64,000 bases of DNA from an uncultured Flavobacteriales bacterium. GTDB taxonomy: Bacteria > Bacteroidota > Bacteroidia > Flavobacteriales_D > CAJJDF01. Both the position numbers and the translations under genes were made by a program. The notes below the pieces were generated by a model. That model was not told where the DNA came from and made no database searches. It saw only the letters and a list, made by a program, of their open reading frames with translations. The stretch is taken from NCBI GenBank assembly GCA_905182785.1, contig CAJJDF010000038.1, positions 33,104-97,103 of the forward strand. Direction: 5' to 3'. Below, piece after piece: positions 33,268-40,729 of the stretch (the stretch's first letter is position 1; each line of letters starts with the position of its first letter).

Positions 33268-33462
33268 TAGCTACAACACGGTATAAAAATAATAAGGGGT
33301 AAGCGTCAAAACGAAAGTTAGTGCATATTTACAAAGTCCGCCAAATTTTCAATTTGACGGTTAAAAGAAAAATAACGGTAAAATTGTAAATTTGACTAAG
33401 TGCTAGACTGAAAGTAAGTTCATTTTTAATCCCTTACTATTCTTATACAAACCGTTACCTGC
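33268..33462 (+). repeat. attC-like spacer 2 (site A)
   Basis: Begins TAGCTACAAC-ACGGTATAA just after the DUF1648 stop and ends ATACAAACC-GTTACCTGC. Its two ends are imperfectly complementary over about 40 bases (AAC.CGG..TATAA.AATA.TAAGGG against its inverse at 33429-33455), and an inner hairpin CGCCAAATT/AATTTGACG lies near 33340-33358. It shares blocks with site B: CGAAAG, AAGTC-GCCAAAT and ATTTG.CTA. Confidence 0.55.
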
Positions 33463-33480
33463 AAGCTGAACACCGAACTT

Positions 33481-33888
33481 ATGAAAAAAATTGGAGCAAT
33501 AATTTTACTGCTGATTTCCATAAATACATTTGGACAAAATCTATCTGAATGTGGAATTGACAATAATCCGAAACTCACTCAAACGGAATCTGAATTTCTG
33601 ACTGAATATATGAATAACGAACAGCGGAAAAATTATGATTTGACAGACAAGAAAGTGATTTTTATAACTGGAAATAGTGCTCATAAATCCGGAACGAAAA
33701 CGGAATATTTTGATCAAATAAAAGAGTGGAATGTAAACGGAAATAAGATTGCAACTTGGATTGTCAAACTGAATGAAAAAGAACGAGAAATATCTGGTGA
33801 TTATGATGTAATAATCACATATTGGGTCAAAGTTTTGACAAAAAAAAGAAAGAAGAAAATTATAAACGAAATAAAAGCCAGCAGGTAA
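33481..33888 (+). CDS. Hypothetical exported protein (cassette unit 2)
   Basis: A 135-residue protein with a clean signal peptide (cleavage near 'NTFGQN', residue 19) and a charged mature part containing 'VIFITGNSAHKSGTKTEYF' and 'EREISGDYDVIITYWVKVLT'. No known family is recognised. Its stop codon TAA lies inside GCAGGTAAC (33881-33889), the exact reverse complement of GTTACCTGC (33454-33462) upstream, so the coding region fills its unit almost completely, as genes in integron cassettes do. Confidence 0.6.
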   Translation: MKKIGAIILLLISINTFGQNLSECGIDNNPKLTQTESEFLTEYMNNEQRKNYDLTDKKVIFITGNSAHKSGTKTEYFDQIKEWNVNGNKIATWIVKLNEKEREISGDYDVIITYWVKVLTKKRKKKIINEIKASR

Positions 33889-34073
33889 CACTATATATAG
33901 CAAATTGGGCGATTAGTTCTTAATCGAAAGGTTGTTGATTATTTGCTAAGTCGCCAAATCTTTTGATTTGGCTTTAGAACAAAAAAGATAAAATCAAAAT
34001 GTTTATATTTGGCTAGAAGAAACTTAAAAACCAACTGCAAACCACTACCCTTCGTTTCTTATATTTAACATTG
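33881..34073 (+). repeat. attC-like spacer 3 (site B)
   Basis: Starts GCAGGTAAC-ACTATATATAGC, contains a perfect hairpin GCCAAATC-TTTT-GATTTGGC near 33953-33972, and ends TTC-GTTTCTTATA. Its last segment GTTTCTTATATTTAACATTG (34054-34073) is imperfectly complementary to the segment after the next gene (34628-34650). Clearly related to site A by shared blocks in the same order. Confidence 0.55.
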
Positions 34074-34094
34074 CAAATAATTATAAAAAATATA

Positions 34095-34625
34095 ATGAAG
34101 AACTTGATTTTTATTATGATAATTTGCACTCCTATGGCTTCAAATATAATCTTCGACTTTAATCAAAAGTCAAATCTAAAAGACTGGGTTATTGTTGATG
34201 ATGTTGTCATGGGAGGGAAATCGACAGGCTCCTTTGAATTAAGCCCTGAAGGTTATGGTATTTTTAAAGGTTCTATATTATTAGATAACAATGGGGGATT
34301 CTCTTCTATAAGATATAAATTCGATAGAAAGTCCATTAAAGAATTCACCAAAATTGTTTTTAAAATAAAGGGTGACACAAAAAAGTATCAGTTTAGAATA
34401 AAATCCAATTCAGCAGATTATTATTCCTATATCACAACCTTCTCAACAAATGGTGATTGGCAAGAAATACAAGTACCGTTAAAAAGTATGATTCCATCAT
34501 TCCGGGGAAGAAAGCTTGACAAATCAAATTTTTCAGATGACGGCATTGAAGAAATAGCTTTCTTAATTGGTAATAAAAATGAAGAAAAATTTCAGCTACT
34601 TATAGATAAAATAGAATTAAAATAA
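34095..34625 (+). CDS. CIA30-family exported protein (cassette unit 3)
   Basis: A 176-residue protein starting at ATG 34095; the frame extends to a TTG at 34071 that lies in the spacer. A short signal peptide ('IFIMIICTPMAS') is followed by a CIA30 (NDUFAF1-like) galactose-binding-type fold: 'FDFNQKSNLKDWVIVDDVVM' opens it, then 'GGKSTGSF', 'GFSSIRYKFD', 'FKIKGDTKKYQFRIK' and 'WQEIQVPL'. In eukaryotes CIA30 assembles complex I; bacterial members are of unknown, probably ligand-binding, function. It is the third of four units in the spacer-separated array. Confidence 0.78.
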   Translation: MKNLIFIMIICTPMASNIIFDFNQKSNLKDWVIVDDVVMGGKSTGSFELSPEGYGIFKGSILLDNNGGFSSIRYKFDRKSIKEFTKIVFKIKGDTKKYQFRIKSNSADYYSYITTFSTNGDWQEIQVPLKSMIPSFRGRKLDKSNFSDDGIEEIAFLIGNKNEEKFQLLIDKIELK

Positions 34626-34627
34626 AT

Positions 34628-34767
34628 CAAGTGTTAAAACTATCTAAAACAAGGTATATAACAAATAAAGAGTTTGATGGTTTAAGAAAGTCCAGTGCTA
34701 TTTCAGAACAAAAACCTTTCTTAACAGGCTAATAAAATAAATATATTTATTTCATTCGTTAGCAACC
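34628..34767 (+). repeat. attC-like spacer 4 (site C)
   Basis: Starts CTAAAAC-AAGGTATATAACAA just after the CIA30 stop; over about 25 bases from AACA this matches site A closely (AACA.GGTATA.AA..AATAA.G.G). An inner 9-bp stem TTAAGAAAG/CTTTCTTAA spans 34682-34724. It ends TTC-GTTAGCAACC (34758-34767), which is a partial inverse of TTGCCAAC at the start of site D. Confidence 0.5.
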
Positions 34768-34826
34768 TTTTCTAAATATAATCGTCTTAAACTTGATTTA
34801 ATTTACCAATTATAAAAACATTTTCT

Positions 34827-36914
34827 ATGACCATTAATTTAAAGAAGACCTATCTCTCACTATTAATTTGTTTAATGTCTTCATTAGTATTACAATCACA
34901 AACAGAAGACATTAACGGAGACGGGACTTTAAATATTTTAGTGATTGGTACCAGCAATTCGATAGAGAATAATTTTGAGGAGTTCTCACCAAACCTAATC
35001 TCCACTGAATTACAAAGCATTTTATCAGCTGACACTTCAATCTCTATTAATGTAAATGTAGTAGCAGAAGATATTTATAACATGAAACCTGTTAGCACTG
35101 GTATCGCAGGTTCGTTTACTGCAATCCGAAACTATTACTGTCATTCCCTAACCCAATATTACTTTTGGCCTGATGGGAACGCTGCTAGAATGAATAACTT
35201 AAAGGGAACCAATGGTATAGATTGGGATTATGTTGTAATTGGTGCAGATCCTTATATGATATCCGAAATGCCTGGTTACTATTCTCTAGGGGTGAACAAA
35301 ATTGCAGCAAAAATTAACGAAGGTGGAGCAATACCTCTACTTTTAATGGAGTGGGTTAAAGACTCAACACTCATTAATCATTTTGAAGAATTTACTTATA
35401 GAGCTGCAGATGGTTCAAGAGAACCTCTTCAGGTTATTCCTGGTGGTCTTGCTTGGAATGCATTATCTTCAAGCTTGAAAGATATTGCAACAGTACATCC
35501 TACACCTAACGGTGCTTACTTAGCTGCTGCATCAATATACTCTCACCTTTACAACAGGAGTGCCTCGTCATCTCAGTATACCTATAATGATACAATAGCA
35601 GATATAGCTGAAACTACTTTGATTAACTCAATAAATCAGACTCACTATGTTGGTAGTCCAACTTTTCTATCTCCATTCAAAAATTGTGGAGTTACCGACC
35701 AAAGTCTTATCTATAACCATCAAGGTACAAGTACAGAAAATGGAATTTTAACTGGCTTACAATGGGTGGTTACCAAGAATCAAAAAACACTACAATATGG
35801 CGCTAGTGCTCCAGTACACTTCAACTATGGTAGATCCAGTATGGGTGGCACACATTTGTACAACATCGATTCTGTAAATTTTGACTATTCTTTTGGCTAT
35901 CCATTACAAGATGATGCCAGTACAGGATTGGTTACAATGTTATATGGATTAGATAAACGAAGAAATACGAGTGATGTTGAAACTGATTTGGGTACAGCCC
36001 GTCAGATGATTAATCAATCGGAATTACCATTTGCTCGAAATGTACCCTTACGAACTTTAATCGCTCAAATGTTAGAAGAAATACCTGGGGTTAAAATTTA
36101 TCCGGTTGGTGATCCTTGGCATTTAAGTAGTGATGTAAATAAAGCAATAGGTACTTATATGTATACCATTTTAACAGAAGATTGTTCATGCGATACTATG
36201 CCTTCAGACCCCACCAAATGGCGTACTTGGATGGCTCATAAGATTGGCCAAAGAACAGCATGGAACGTAATGTCTATGAACGAAGTATCTCCTTGTAGTG
36301 ATATCAGTGTAGATGCTAAAACCTTTTGTGGTCCTTACACATGGATTGATGGTATTACCTACACAAAATCTGATTCAACTTCAACATATACACTAACAAG
36401 TTCCGAAGGATGTGATTCTGTAATAACACTGAACCTATCAATCGATACGATAAACTTATCAGTATCACAATCAGGAATAAACTTATCAGCGAATCAATCA
36501 GGGTCATCCTATCAGTGGTTAAACTGCCCAACAATGTCTTCTATTCCTGGTGCAACAAACCAAACTTATACGCCTACAAACAATGGTGATTATGCCGTAG
36601 CTATTACTAATAATGGATGTTCTGATACTACCGCCTGCTATACAATAACTAGTGTTGGTATTATGGAGAATGGTTTTGGGAATGGGCTACTACTCTACCC
36701 AAACCCTACTAATGGTAATTTCTCAATTGATTTAGGAGAAAGTTATCAAACTACAACTATTATTATAACTGATTTAGTTGGAAAGGTAATCCAGACCCAA
36801 ATATATAATGAAAGCCAATTGTTAAATCTGAATATAGAAGAACCAGCAGGCATTTATCTGTTAATGATTGAATCGGGAGATAAGAAAGCTATAATTAGAT
36901 TGATCAAAGAATAA
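34827..36914 (+). CDS. T9SS-secreted SGNH-hydrolase-like protein (cassette unit 4)
   Basis: A 695-residue secreted protein. After a signal peptide (to 'LQSQT', about residue 27) comes an SGNH/GDSL-like region: 'ILVIGTSNSIE' carries the candidate nucleophile Ser and 'DIATVHPTPNGAYLAAAS' near 225 supplies the Asp-x-x-His-like block. A middle region without a known match is followed by an Ig-like strand segment (about 500-610, 'CDSVITLNLSI', 'GATNQTYTPTNNGDYAVAI') and a type A T9SS sorting domain beginning 'LLLYPNPTNGNFSID'. It is much larger than the other three units, with ester hydrolysis of a surface polymer as an inferred role. Confidence 0.7.
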   Translation: MTINLKKTYLSLLICLMSSLVLQSQTEDINGDGTLNILVIGTSNSIENNFEEFSPNLISTELQSILSADTSISINVNVVAEDIYNMKPVSTGIAGSFTAIRNYYCHSLTQYYFWPDGNAARMNNLKGTNGIDWDYVVIGADPYMISEMPGYYSLGVNKIAAKINEGGAIPLLLMEWVKDSTLINHFEEFTYRAADGSREPLQVIPGGLAWNALSSSLKDIATVHPTPNGAYLAAASIYSHLYNRSASSSQYTYNDTIADIAETTLINSINQTHYVGSPTFLSPFKNCGVTDQSLIYNHQGTSTENGILTGLQWVVTKNQKTLQYGASAPVHFNYGRSSMGGTHLYNIDSVNFDYSFGYPLQDDASTGLVTMLYGLDKRRNTSDVETDLGTARQMINQSELPFARNVPLRTLIAQMLEEIPGVKIYPVGDPWHLSSDVNKAIGTYMYTILTEDCSCDTMPSDPTKWRTWMAHKIGQRTAWNVMSMNEVSPCSDISVDAKTFCGPYTWIDGITYTKSDSTSTYTLTSSEGCDSVITLNLSIDTINLSVSQSGINLSANQSGSSYQWLNCPTMSSIPGATNQTYTPTNNGDYAVAITNNGCSDTTACYTITSVGIMENGFGNGLLLYPNPTNGNFSIDLGESYQTTTIIITDLVGKVIQTQIYNESQLLNLNIEEPAGIYLLMIESGDKKAIIRLIKE

Positions 36915-37090
36915 AACGATTCAACAACTTCATGTGGACGAAACAGAGAGGCTTACGAAAAAATAAGTAGAAAATATGAAAATGGAGAAAAACTGGTGAA
37001 TGGAAAGAATACCATAAAAATGGGGTATTAAAGTCGGTTGGAAAATATGAAAATAGAGTACTAACTGGTGAATGTAAATACTATGATTAA
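36915..37090 (+). pseudogene. MORN-repeat (YwqK-like) gene remnant
   Basis: After the T9SS protein stop, the plus strand encodes 'KISRKYENGEK' in one frame and 'TGEWKEYHKNGVLKSVGKYE' then 'TGECKYYD' one frame over, which is the repeated G-x-W-x-x-Y...NG pattern of MORN repeats. The frames join if one A is restored in the five-A run at 36988-36992. No start codon is present. It is a small gene tail inside the same unit. Confidence 0.55.
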
Positions 37091-37144
37091 AATAGAAAAT
37101 TTATAAAAACTTCAAACTATTAATTATAGAAAACAGATAACGAT

Positions 37145-37276
37145 TTGCCAACAATAGCTATAAGTAATTGCTTACTCTCGCCTACTTCTGAAAATCCTCT
37201 CGGACTTTCAGTTTGGTCTGTACTTACTAAGTTATCCGCTAAACAACGCAACTATTCATAACCGAGACCGCTACCA
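37145..37276 (+). repeat. attC-like spacer 5 (site D), end of array
   Basis: Starts TTGCCAAC-AATAGCTATAAG and ends CATAACCGAGACC-GCTACC. The ends are imperfect inverses (GCTATAAGTAATTGC against GGTTATGAATAGTTGC read from the right). From memory this one strongly resembles dispersed intergenic elements in other Flavobacteriales genomes. The usual GTT at the right end is GCT here, perhaps a decayed terminal site. The converging racemase-like gene ends 14 bases later. Confidence 0.5.
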
Positions 37277-37290
37277 ATAAATAGAAGTAG

Positions 37291-38388
37291 CTAGTCAAAT
37301 GTCTTACCTATGAACTTTGAATTTAACAACCTAGCTACCGCCATGTAATTTGGTTTAAAATGCACTTTATCTCCAATTTTATATCTTTTCTTTCCCTCCT
37401 TTGTTATGTTTTTCCCAATATCAATCACCATCATATCTGAAGTTATTCCTACAAACTTTATGTCTTTATCTATCGCTTCTATGTCGTCCTTTTCTACATC
37501 CAGCATCCCAAAATCAAGAATTGCCTTAAAAGATGTTTCACTTCTATCTTCCTCTCTAAAATCTGCCGAATGACCAATATTCGCATCTCCCATAATCCCT
37601 TCGGGTACAATCTTTTTTTCTTCCAACTCAATGATATTGGCCGTAAACTCAAACGTATCGGTATGTAACTCCTTAAACTGTTTGTTTTCTAGAGGACTGA
37701 TTCCAAAAAAGGCGGCTTCTCCCACCCTAAAATGGTTGATATCTTTGGGAATCATTTTATTCTCGACTAGCGGAAGAGTAATGGAAGTTCCTCCCGATAC
37801 ATATTTCAAATCGCGATTAAATTTTACAGAAATCAACTCCTTGTAAAGCGACAACTGCAGCAATTTATCGTAACTCGGTTCTACCCCATACATGCACCCC
37901 AGGTTAGATCCTATTCCAATTACTTCAATGTTGGAAAGATTGAACACTTCCTCGTAAAAACTCATTAGCTCTGTTCTTTTTACTCCTTCTCGTAATTCTC
38001 CCAGCTCCACCATAATAATTATCTCATGGATTTTATCTGCTTTCTTAGCCGACTCATTAAGTGCTTTTATTGTAGCAAAGGAACTATTCAAAGAGATATC
38101 AGCATAGTTTACAATCTCATCCGCATATAATACTGCAGGTGGCTTTATGTAAATCGTCCTCATTTTAGGATTCACTTCTTTTAGGTTTTTCAAACTAGTG
38201 AGTCTAGAATCTCCAACAGAATCTATTTTTTGAATAATAGCCTCTGTGAGCACATGCTTTAAGAATTCCTTGTCTCCAGAGAAAACTTTGGTAATTAAAC
38301 TCCAAGCTATGTGATGAGAATCAAAATACTCACCTAAATAAGTAATATTTTCTTGTATCTTTTTTGTGTGAATTATTAATTCTGCCAT
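37291..38388 (-). CDS. PLP-dependent alanine racemase-like (fold type III) protein
   Basis: A 365-residue protein with an N-terminal alanine racemase barrel. The PLP lysine is in 'WSLITKVFSGD' (near residue 34), 'GDSRLTSLKNLK' and 'GIGSNLGCMYGVEPSYDKL' are family segments, and 'VSGGTSITLPLVEN' lies near the phosphate site. It belongs to the alanine/ornithine racemase-like group of predicted amino-acid racemases instead of Alr itself. The start is four bases after the GNAT gene on the same strand, so they form an operon. The substrate is unknown. Confidence 0.8.
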   Translation of the reverse strand: MAELIIHTKKIQENITYLGEYFDSHHIAWSLITKVFSGDKEFLKHVLTEAIIQKIDSVGDSRLTSLKNLKEVNPKMRTIYIKPPAVLYADEIVNYADISLNSSFATIKALNESAKKADKIHEIIIMVELGELREGVKRTELMSFYEEVFNLSNIEVIGIGSNLGCMYGVEPSYDKLLQLSLYKELISVKFNRDLKYVSGGTSITLPLVENKMIPKDINHFRVGEAAFFGISPLENKQFKELHTDTFEFTANIIELEEKKIVPEGIMGDANIGHSADFREEDRSETSFKAILDFGMLDVEKDDIEAIDKDIKFVGITSDMMVIDIGKNITKEGKKRYKIGDKVHFKPNYMAVARLLNSKFIGKTFD

Positions 38389-38391
38389 GGT

Positions 38392-38832
38392 CTATTTTTT
38401 TAAACGCATTTCCAAATAAGGGGCCGTAAAACCAAGTTTTTCGTACAAATGCTTTGCTGGGTTATTCGCTTCTACATGTAAAGCAATGTCTCCTTTGGCA
38501 AAGTTTATGGCTTCTTGCATGAGTTTTTTTCCTAATCCTTTTCCTCTGAAATCCTTGTGTGTAGCAATGTATACCAATATGTTTTCTGGAATATACCCAC
38601 TCATGCCTGTTTCATTAACAACCGTAACACCCACAATCTTCTTGTCATTCGTAAGCATTAAAGTAAACCCTCCGTGAGAGGCAAACTCTTTCACAGAATA
38701 GCTAATCGCTTTTGTTATGTCTTTTTTTGCGTCTCCATATTCTTCGAGTTGAGTAAACAAGAAATTAACCAATTCATTTTTTTTGGAATTAGTAGGTTTG
38801 TTTACTGCGTCAAATTTTGTTGTTTCAATCAT
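38392..38832 (-). CDS. GNAT-family N-acetyltransferase
   Basis: A 146-residue acetyltransferase. The acetyl-CoA binding motif A is 'HKDFRGKGLGKKLMQEAI' (R/Q-x-x-G-x-G/A, near residue 93), preceded by the beta4 strand 'NILVYIATH' and followed by 'IALHVEANNPAKHLYEKLGF', the standard GNAT closing block. The acceptor is unknown; its pairing with the racemase-like gene suggests a D-amino acid or related amine, which is inference. Confidence 0.85.
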   Translation of the reverse strand: MIETTKFDAVNKPTNSKKNELVNFLFTQLEEYGDAKKDITKAISYSVKEFASHGGFTLMLTNDKKIVGVTVVNETGMSGYIPENILVYIATHKDFRGKGLGKKLMQEAINFAKGDIALHVEANNPAKHLYEKLGFTAPYLEMRLKK

Positions 38833-38943
38833 AAATTAATTTATTATCTCTATAACCTATCATAAATAAAGTGACAACCTATTAATACTAGCCTTTTCTT
38901 TAGGTTTCGGGACTTGTGAGAGGATTATGGAAAAATGAGGCAT

Positions 38944-38980
38944 AAAAAAACCTCTCAATTCAAAATGTATTGGGAGGTTT
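38944..38980 (-). terminator. Terminator after the PhnA gene (minus strand)
   Basis: On the minus strand AAACCTCCCAAT pairs with ATTGAGAGGTTT (one G-T pair) around a nine-base loop and is followed by seven T. It begins 23 bases past the PhnA stop. Confidence 0.85.
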
Positions 38981-39002
38981 GATTTTTAATACTATTCTAA
39001 CC

Positions 39003-39575
39003 TTAACTCTTCTTCACAAACTGAGTCAGAATAACAATTCTTTGTCCGTTTACTTTTCCTTCTATGTGTTCTGGATTATCGTTTACTAAATTGATATTAC
39101 GCACTGGCGTTCCTCTTTTTGCTGTAAATCCAGCTCCTTTCACATCCAAATCTTTAATTAACACGATAGAATCTCCTTGATTCAAAATAACTCCGTTACT
39201 GTCTTTGTGTATAATTATCATTCCCTCTACTCCTTCTCCACTCGCTTTTGCCCATTTCAAGATGTCATCTTCTAGGTACATCATATCCAATAAGTTTTGA
39301 GTCCAGCTGTTGTTCAATCTTGTCAACATTCTCCAGGCCATTACTTTTATGGCATCCGTCTCACTCCACATGCTATCATTTAAGCATCTCCAGTGGTTTT
39401 CATCATTGTCATCTGGGTTATCCATTTGTTCCCAACAAGTATTACAAGCAAATACAGCTTTGTTAGCCGTTCGTATCTCAATAGGTGGAATGTCATATAC
39501 TTTTAGTCCGTTTGTGTCTCCACACATCTCGCATTTCCCTTCACTTCTTGATTCCAATTCTGATTCTACGCTCAT
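39003..39575 (-). CDS. PhnA-domain protein
   Basis: A 190-residue cytoplasmic protein with an N-terminal zinc ribbon ('CEMCGDTNGL' and 'FACNTCWEQM', giving CxxC-n-CxxC) and a C-terminal PhnA/YjdM beta-barrel ('GDSIVLIKDLDVKGAGFTAK', 'RGTPVRNINLVNDNPEHIEG'). PhnA was named for phosphonoacetate hydrolysis, but the small YjdM-like proteins have no proven activity. It is monocistronic, with the best promoter in the window and its own terminator. Confidence 0.85.
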   Translation of the reverse strand: MSVESELESRSEGKCEMCGDTNGLKVYDIPPIEIRTANKAVFACNTCWEQMDNPDDNDENHWRCLNDSMWSETDAIKVMAWRMLTRLNNSWTQNLLDMMYLEDDILKWAKASGEGVEGMIIIHKDSNGVILNQGDSIVLIKDLDVKGAGFTAKRGTPVRNINLVNDNPEHIEGKVNGQRIVILTQFVKKS

Positions 39576-39598
39576 TTTATTGTTGTTGTTTATTAAAT

Positions 39599-39627
39599 CA
39601 AAGGTAGGAAATTAGTTTATTTTCAAA
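39599..39627 (-). promoter_or_regulatory. Complete Bacteroidota promoter for the PhnA gene
   Basis: On the minus strand TTTG (39627-39624), 17 bases, then TACCTTTG (39606-39599) matches the TTG ... TAnnTTTG pattern in both boxes and spacing. It ends 23 bases before the ATG. Confidence 0.75.
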
Positions 39628-39659
39628 TAGATAAAAAATAACTTTATAGTTGTACCGAA

Positions 39660-39824
39660 ATGAGAACAGCATCCTTCATATTAGCACTATTTGTTTTTGG
39701 CTTGGCAGTAATGCCTTGAACCGATACAATGATTGCAGATCATAACTACAGTGAAATAGAAATCGTTTCTCACTTAGATGATAATTCTCACGGCCACAAT
39801 CACAGAGACGAAGAAGATGGTTAG
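39660..39824 (+). pseudogene. Small His-rich exported protein with in-frame TGA, DUF6660-like remnant
   Basis: ATG at 39660 opens a signal peptide ('RTASFILALFVFGLAVMP') interrupted by TGA at 39717, then 34 codons ('TDTMIADHNYSEIEIVSHLD' and a 'HGHNHRDEEDG' tail) to TAG at 39822. The family I recognise (DUF6660, small proteins of metal-efflux loci) has P-C-x-D exactly where TGA stands, so Cys has probably become a stop. The usual Cys-rich C-terminus is missing. No CusABC genes are nearby. The 216 bases to dps hold nothing else. Confidence 0.45.
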
Positions 39825-40040
39825 CAAATCAATTCTTTAAAGAATTATATTTTGGGTAGTCTTAATCAAGGCAATATACCTTATAAACACTTGTATTATA
39901 GCTAATAATAATAACAACACCTGTTCCATCAATTTACAAAAGAAATGACTAATTTTATATAGACTTAAAAAAAACCACTTCCAATGAAAGGAATAGGTCT
40001 TTCTAACCGTTAAATAAGTAACTAAATAAATTTCAATATT

Positions 40041-40514
40041 ATGAGCACAAATGCAATAGGTATCGACTTAAATAAAGCGAAAGATTTATCGAAAAAATTA
40101 AATGAATTATTAGCTAATTATTCTATTTTTTACCAAAATACAAGAGGTTTTCACTGGAATATAAAAGGAGAAAAATTCTTTGAACTGCACGTTAAATTCG
40201 AAGAATTATACAATGATTTATTATTAAAAATAGATGAAATTGCTGAGAGAGTATTAACTCTTGGTCACACTCCAGAGCATAGTTATTCTGAATATTACAA
40301 AATTTCTAAAGTAAAAGAAACAACAAAAGTATCGAATGGAACTGTGGCTGTAAACCATATTTTAGATTCTTTTAAAACGGTAATTATGATGCAAAGAGAA
40401 ATCCTTGATTTATCAGACGAAGCGAATGACGAAGGAACAAATTCTTTGATGAGTGATTACATTAGCCTACAAGAAAAAGAGGTGTGGATGTATTCTTCTT
40501 TTATGAAGAAATAA
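40041..40514 (+). CDS. dps: Dps-family ferritin-like DNA-protection protein
   Basis: Forms a dodecameric shell that oxidises and stores iron, consuming H2O2, and may coat DNA in starvation. At 157 residues it has the family length. The shared-interface ferroxidase ligands are visible: 'FHWNIKGEKFFELHVKFEE' (His and the LH-x-x-FEE motif) and 'KIDEIAERVLTLG' (D..AER). The N-terminus is short, so DNA binding by a Lys tail is not obvious. It is monocistronic with its own terminator. Confidence 0.95.
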   Translation: MSTNAIGIDLNKAKDLSKKLNELLANYSIFYQNTRGFHWNIKGEKFFELHVKFEELYNDLLLKIDEIAERVLTLGHTPEHSYSEYYKISKVKETTKVSNGTVAVNHILDSFKTVIMMQREILDLSDEANDEGTNSLMSDYISLQEKEVWMYSSFMKK

Positions 40515-40538
40515 AAAATAATTCATCAGAGGGATTCC

Positions 40539-40580
40539 AAAAGATAACTATTCGTCAAAATCGAGGGTTATCTTTTTTTT
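40539..40580 (+). terminator. Terminator after dps
   Basis: AAAAGATAAC (40539-40548) pairs with GTTATCTTTT (40567-40576) around an 18-base loop, followed by more T. It starts 25 bases after the stop codon. Confidence 0.85.
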
Positions 40581-40729
40581 ATGCCTCAGTTTTTTCTAAA
40601 CAAAAGAATAATAACTTTTACCACGAACATTTTTAACTATTACTCTTAGACATAATTATCTAAAAATCAGTAGTTTTTAATTTCTATTTGACTGCTCAAA
40701 GCACTTCAAATCGGTTTGATTTATAGTCA

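Noticed and set aside
32671..37276. CRISPR array
   Set aside because: The repeats are hundreds of bases apart, non-identical and separated by genes; no cas gene is present.
39717..39719. Selenocysteine codon
   Set aside because: The only nearby stem (ATGAT-TGCAG-ATCAT) lacks a bacterial SECIS loop, and a Cys-to-stop change explains the TGA more simply.
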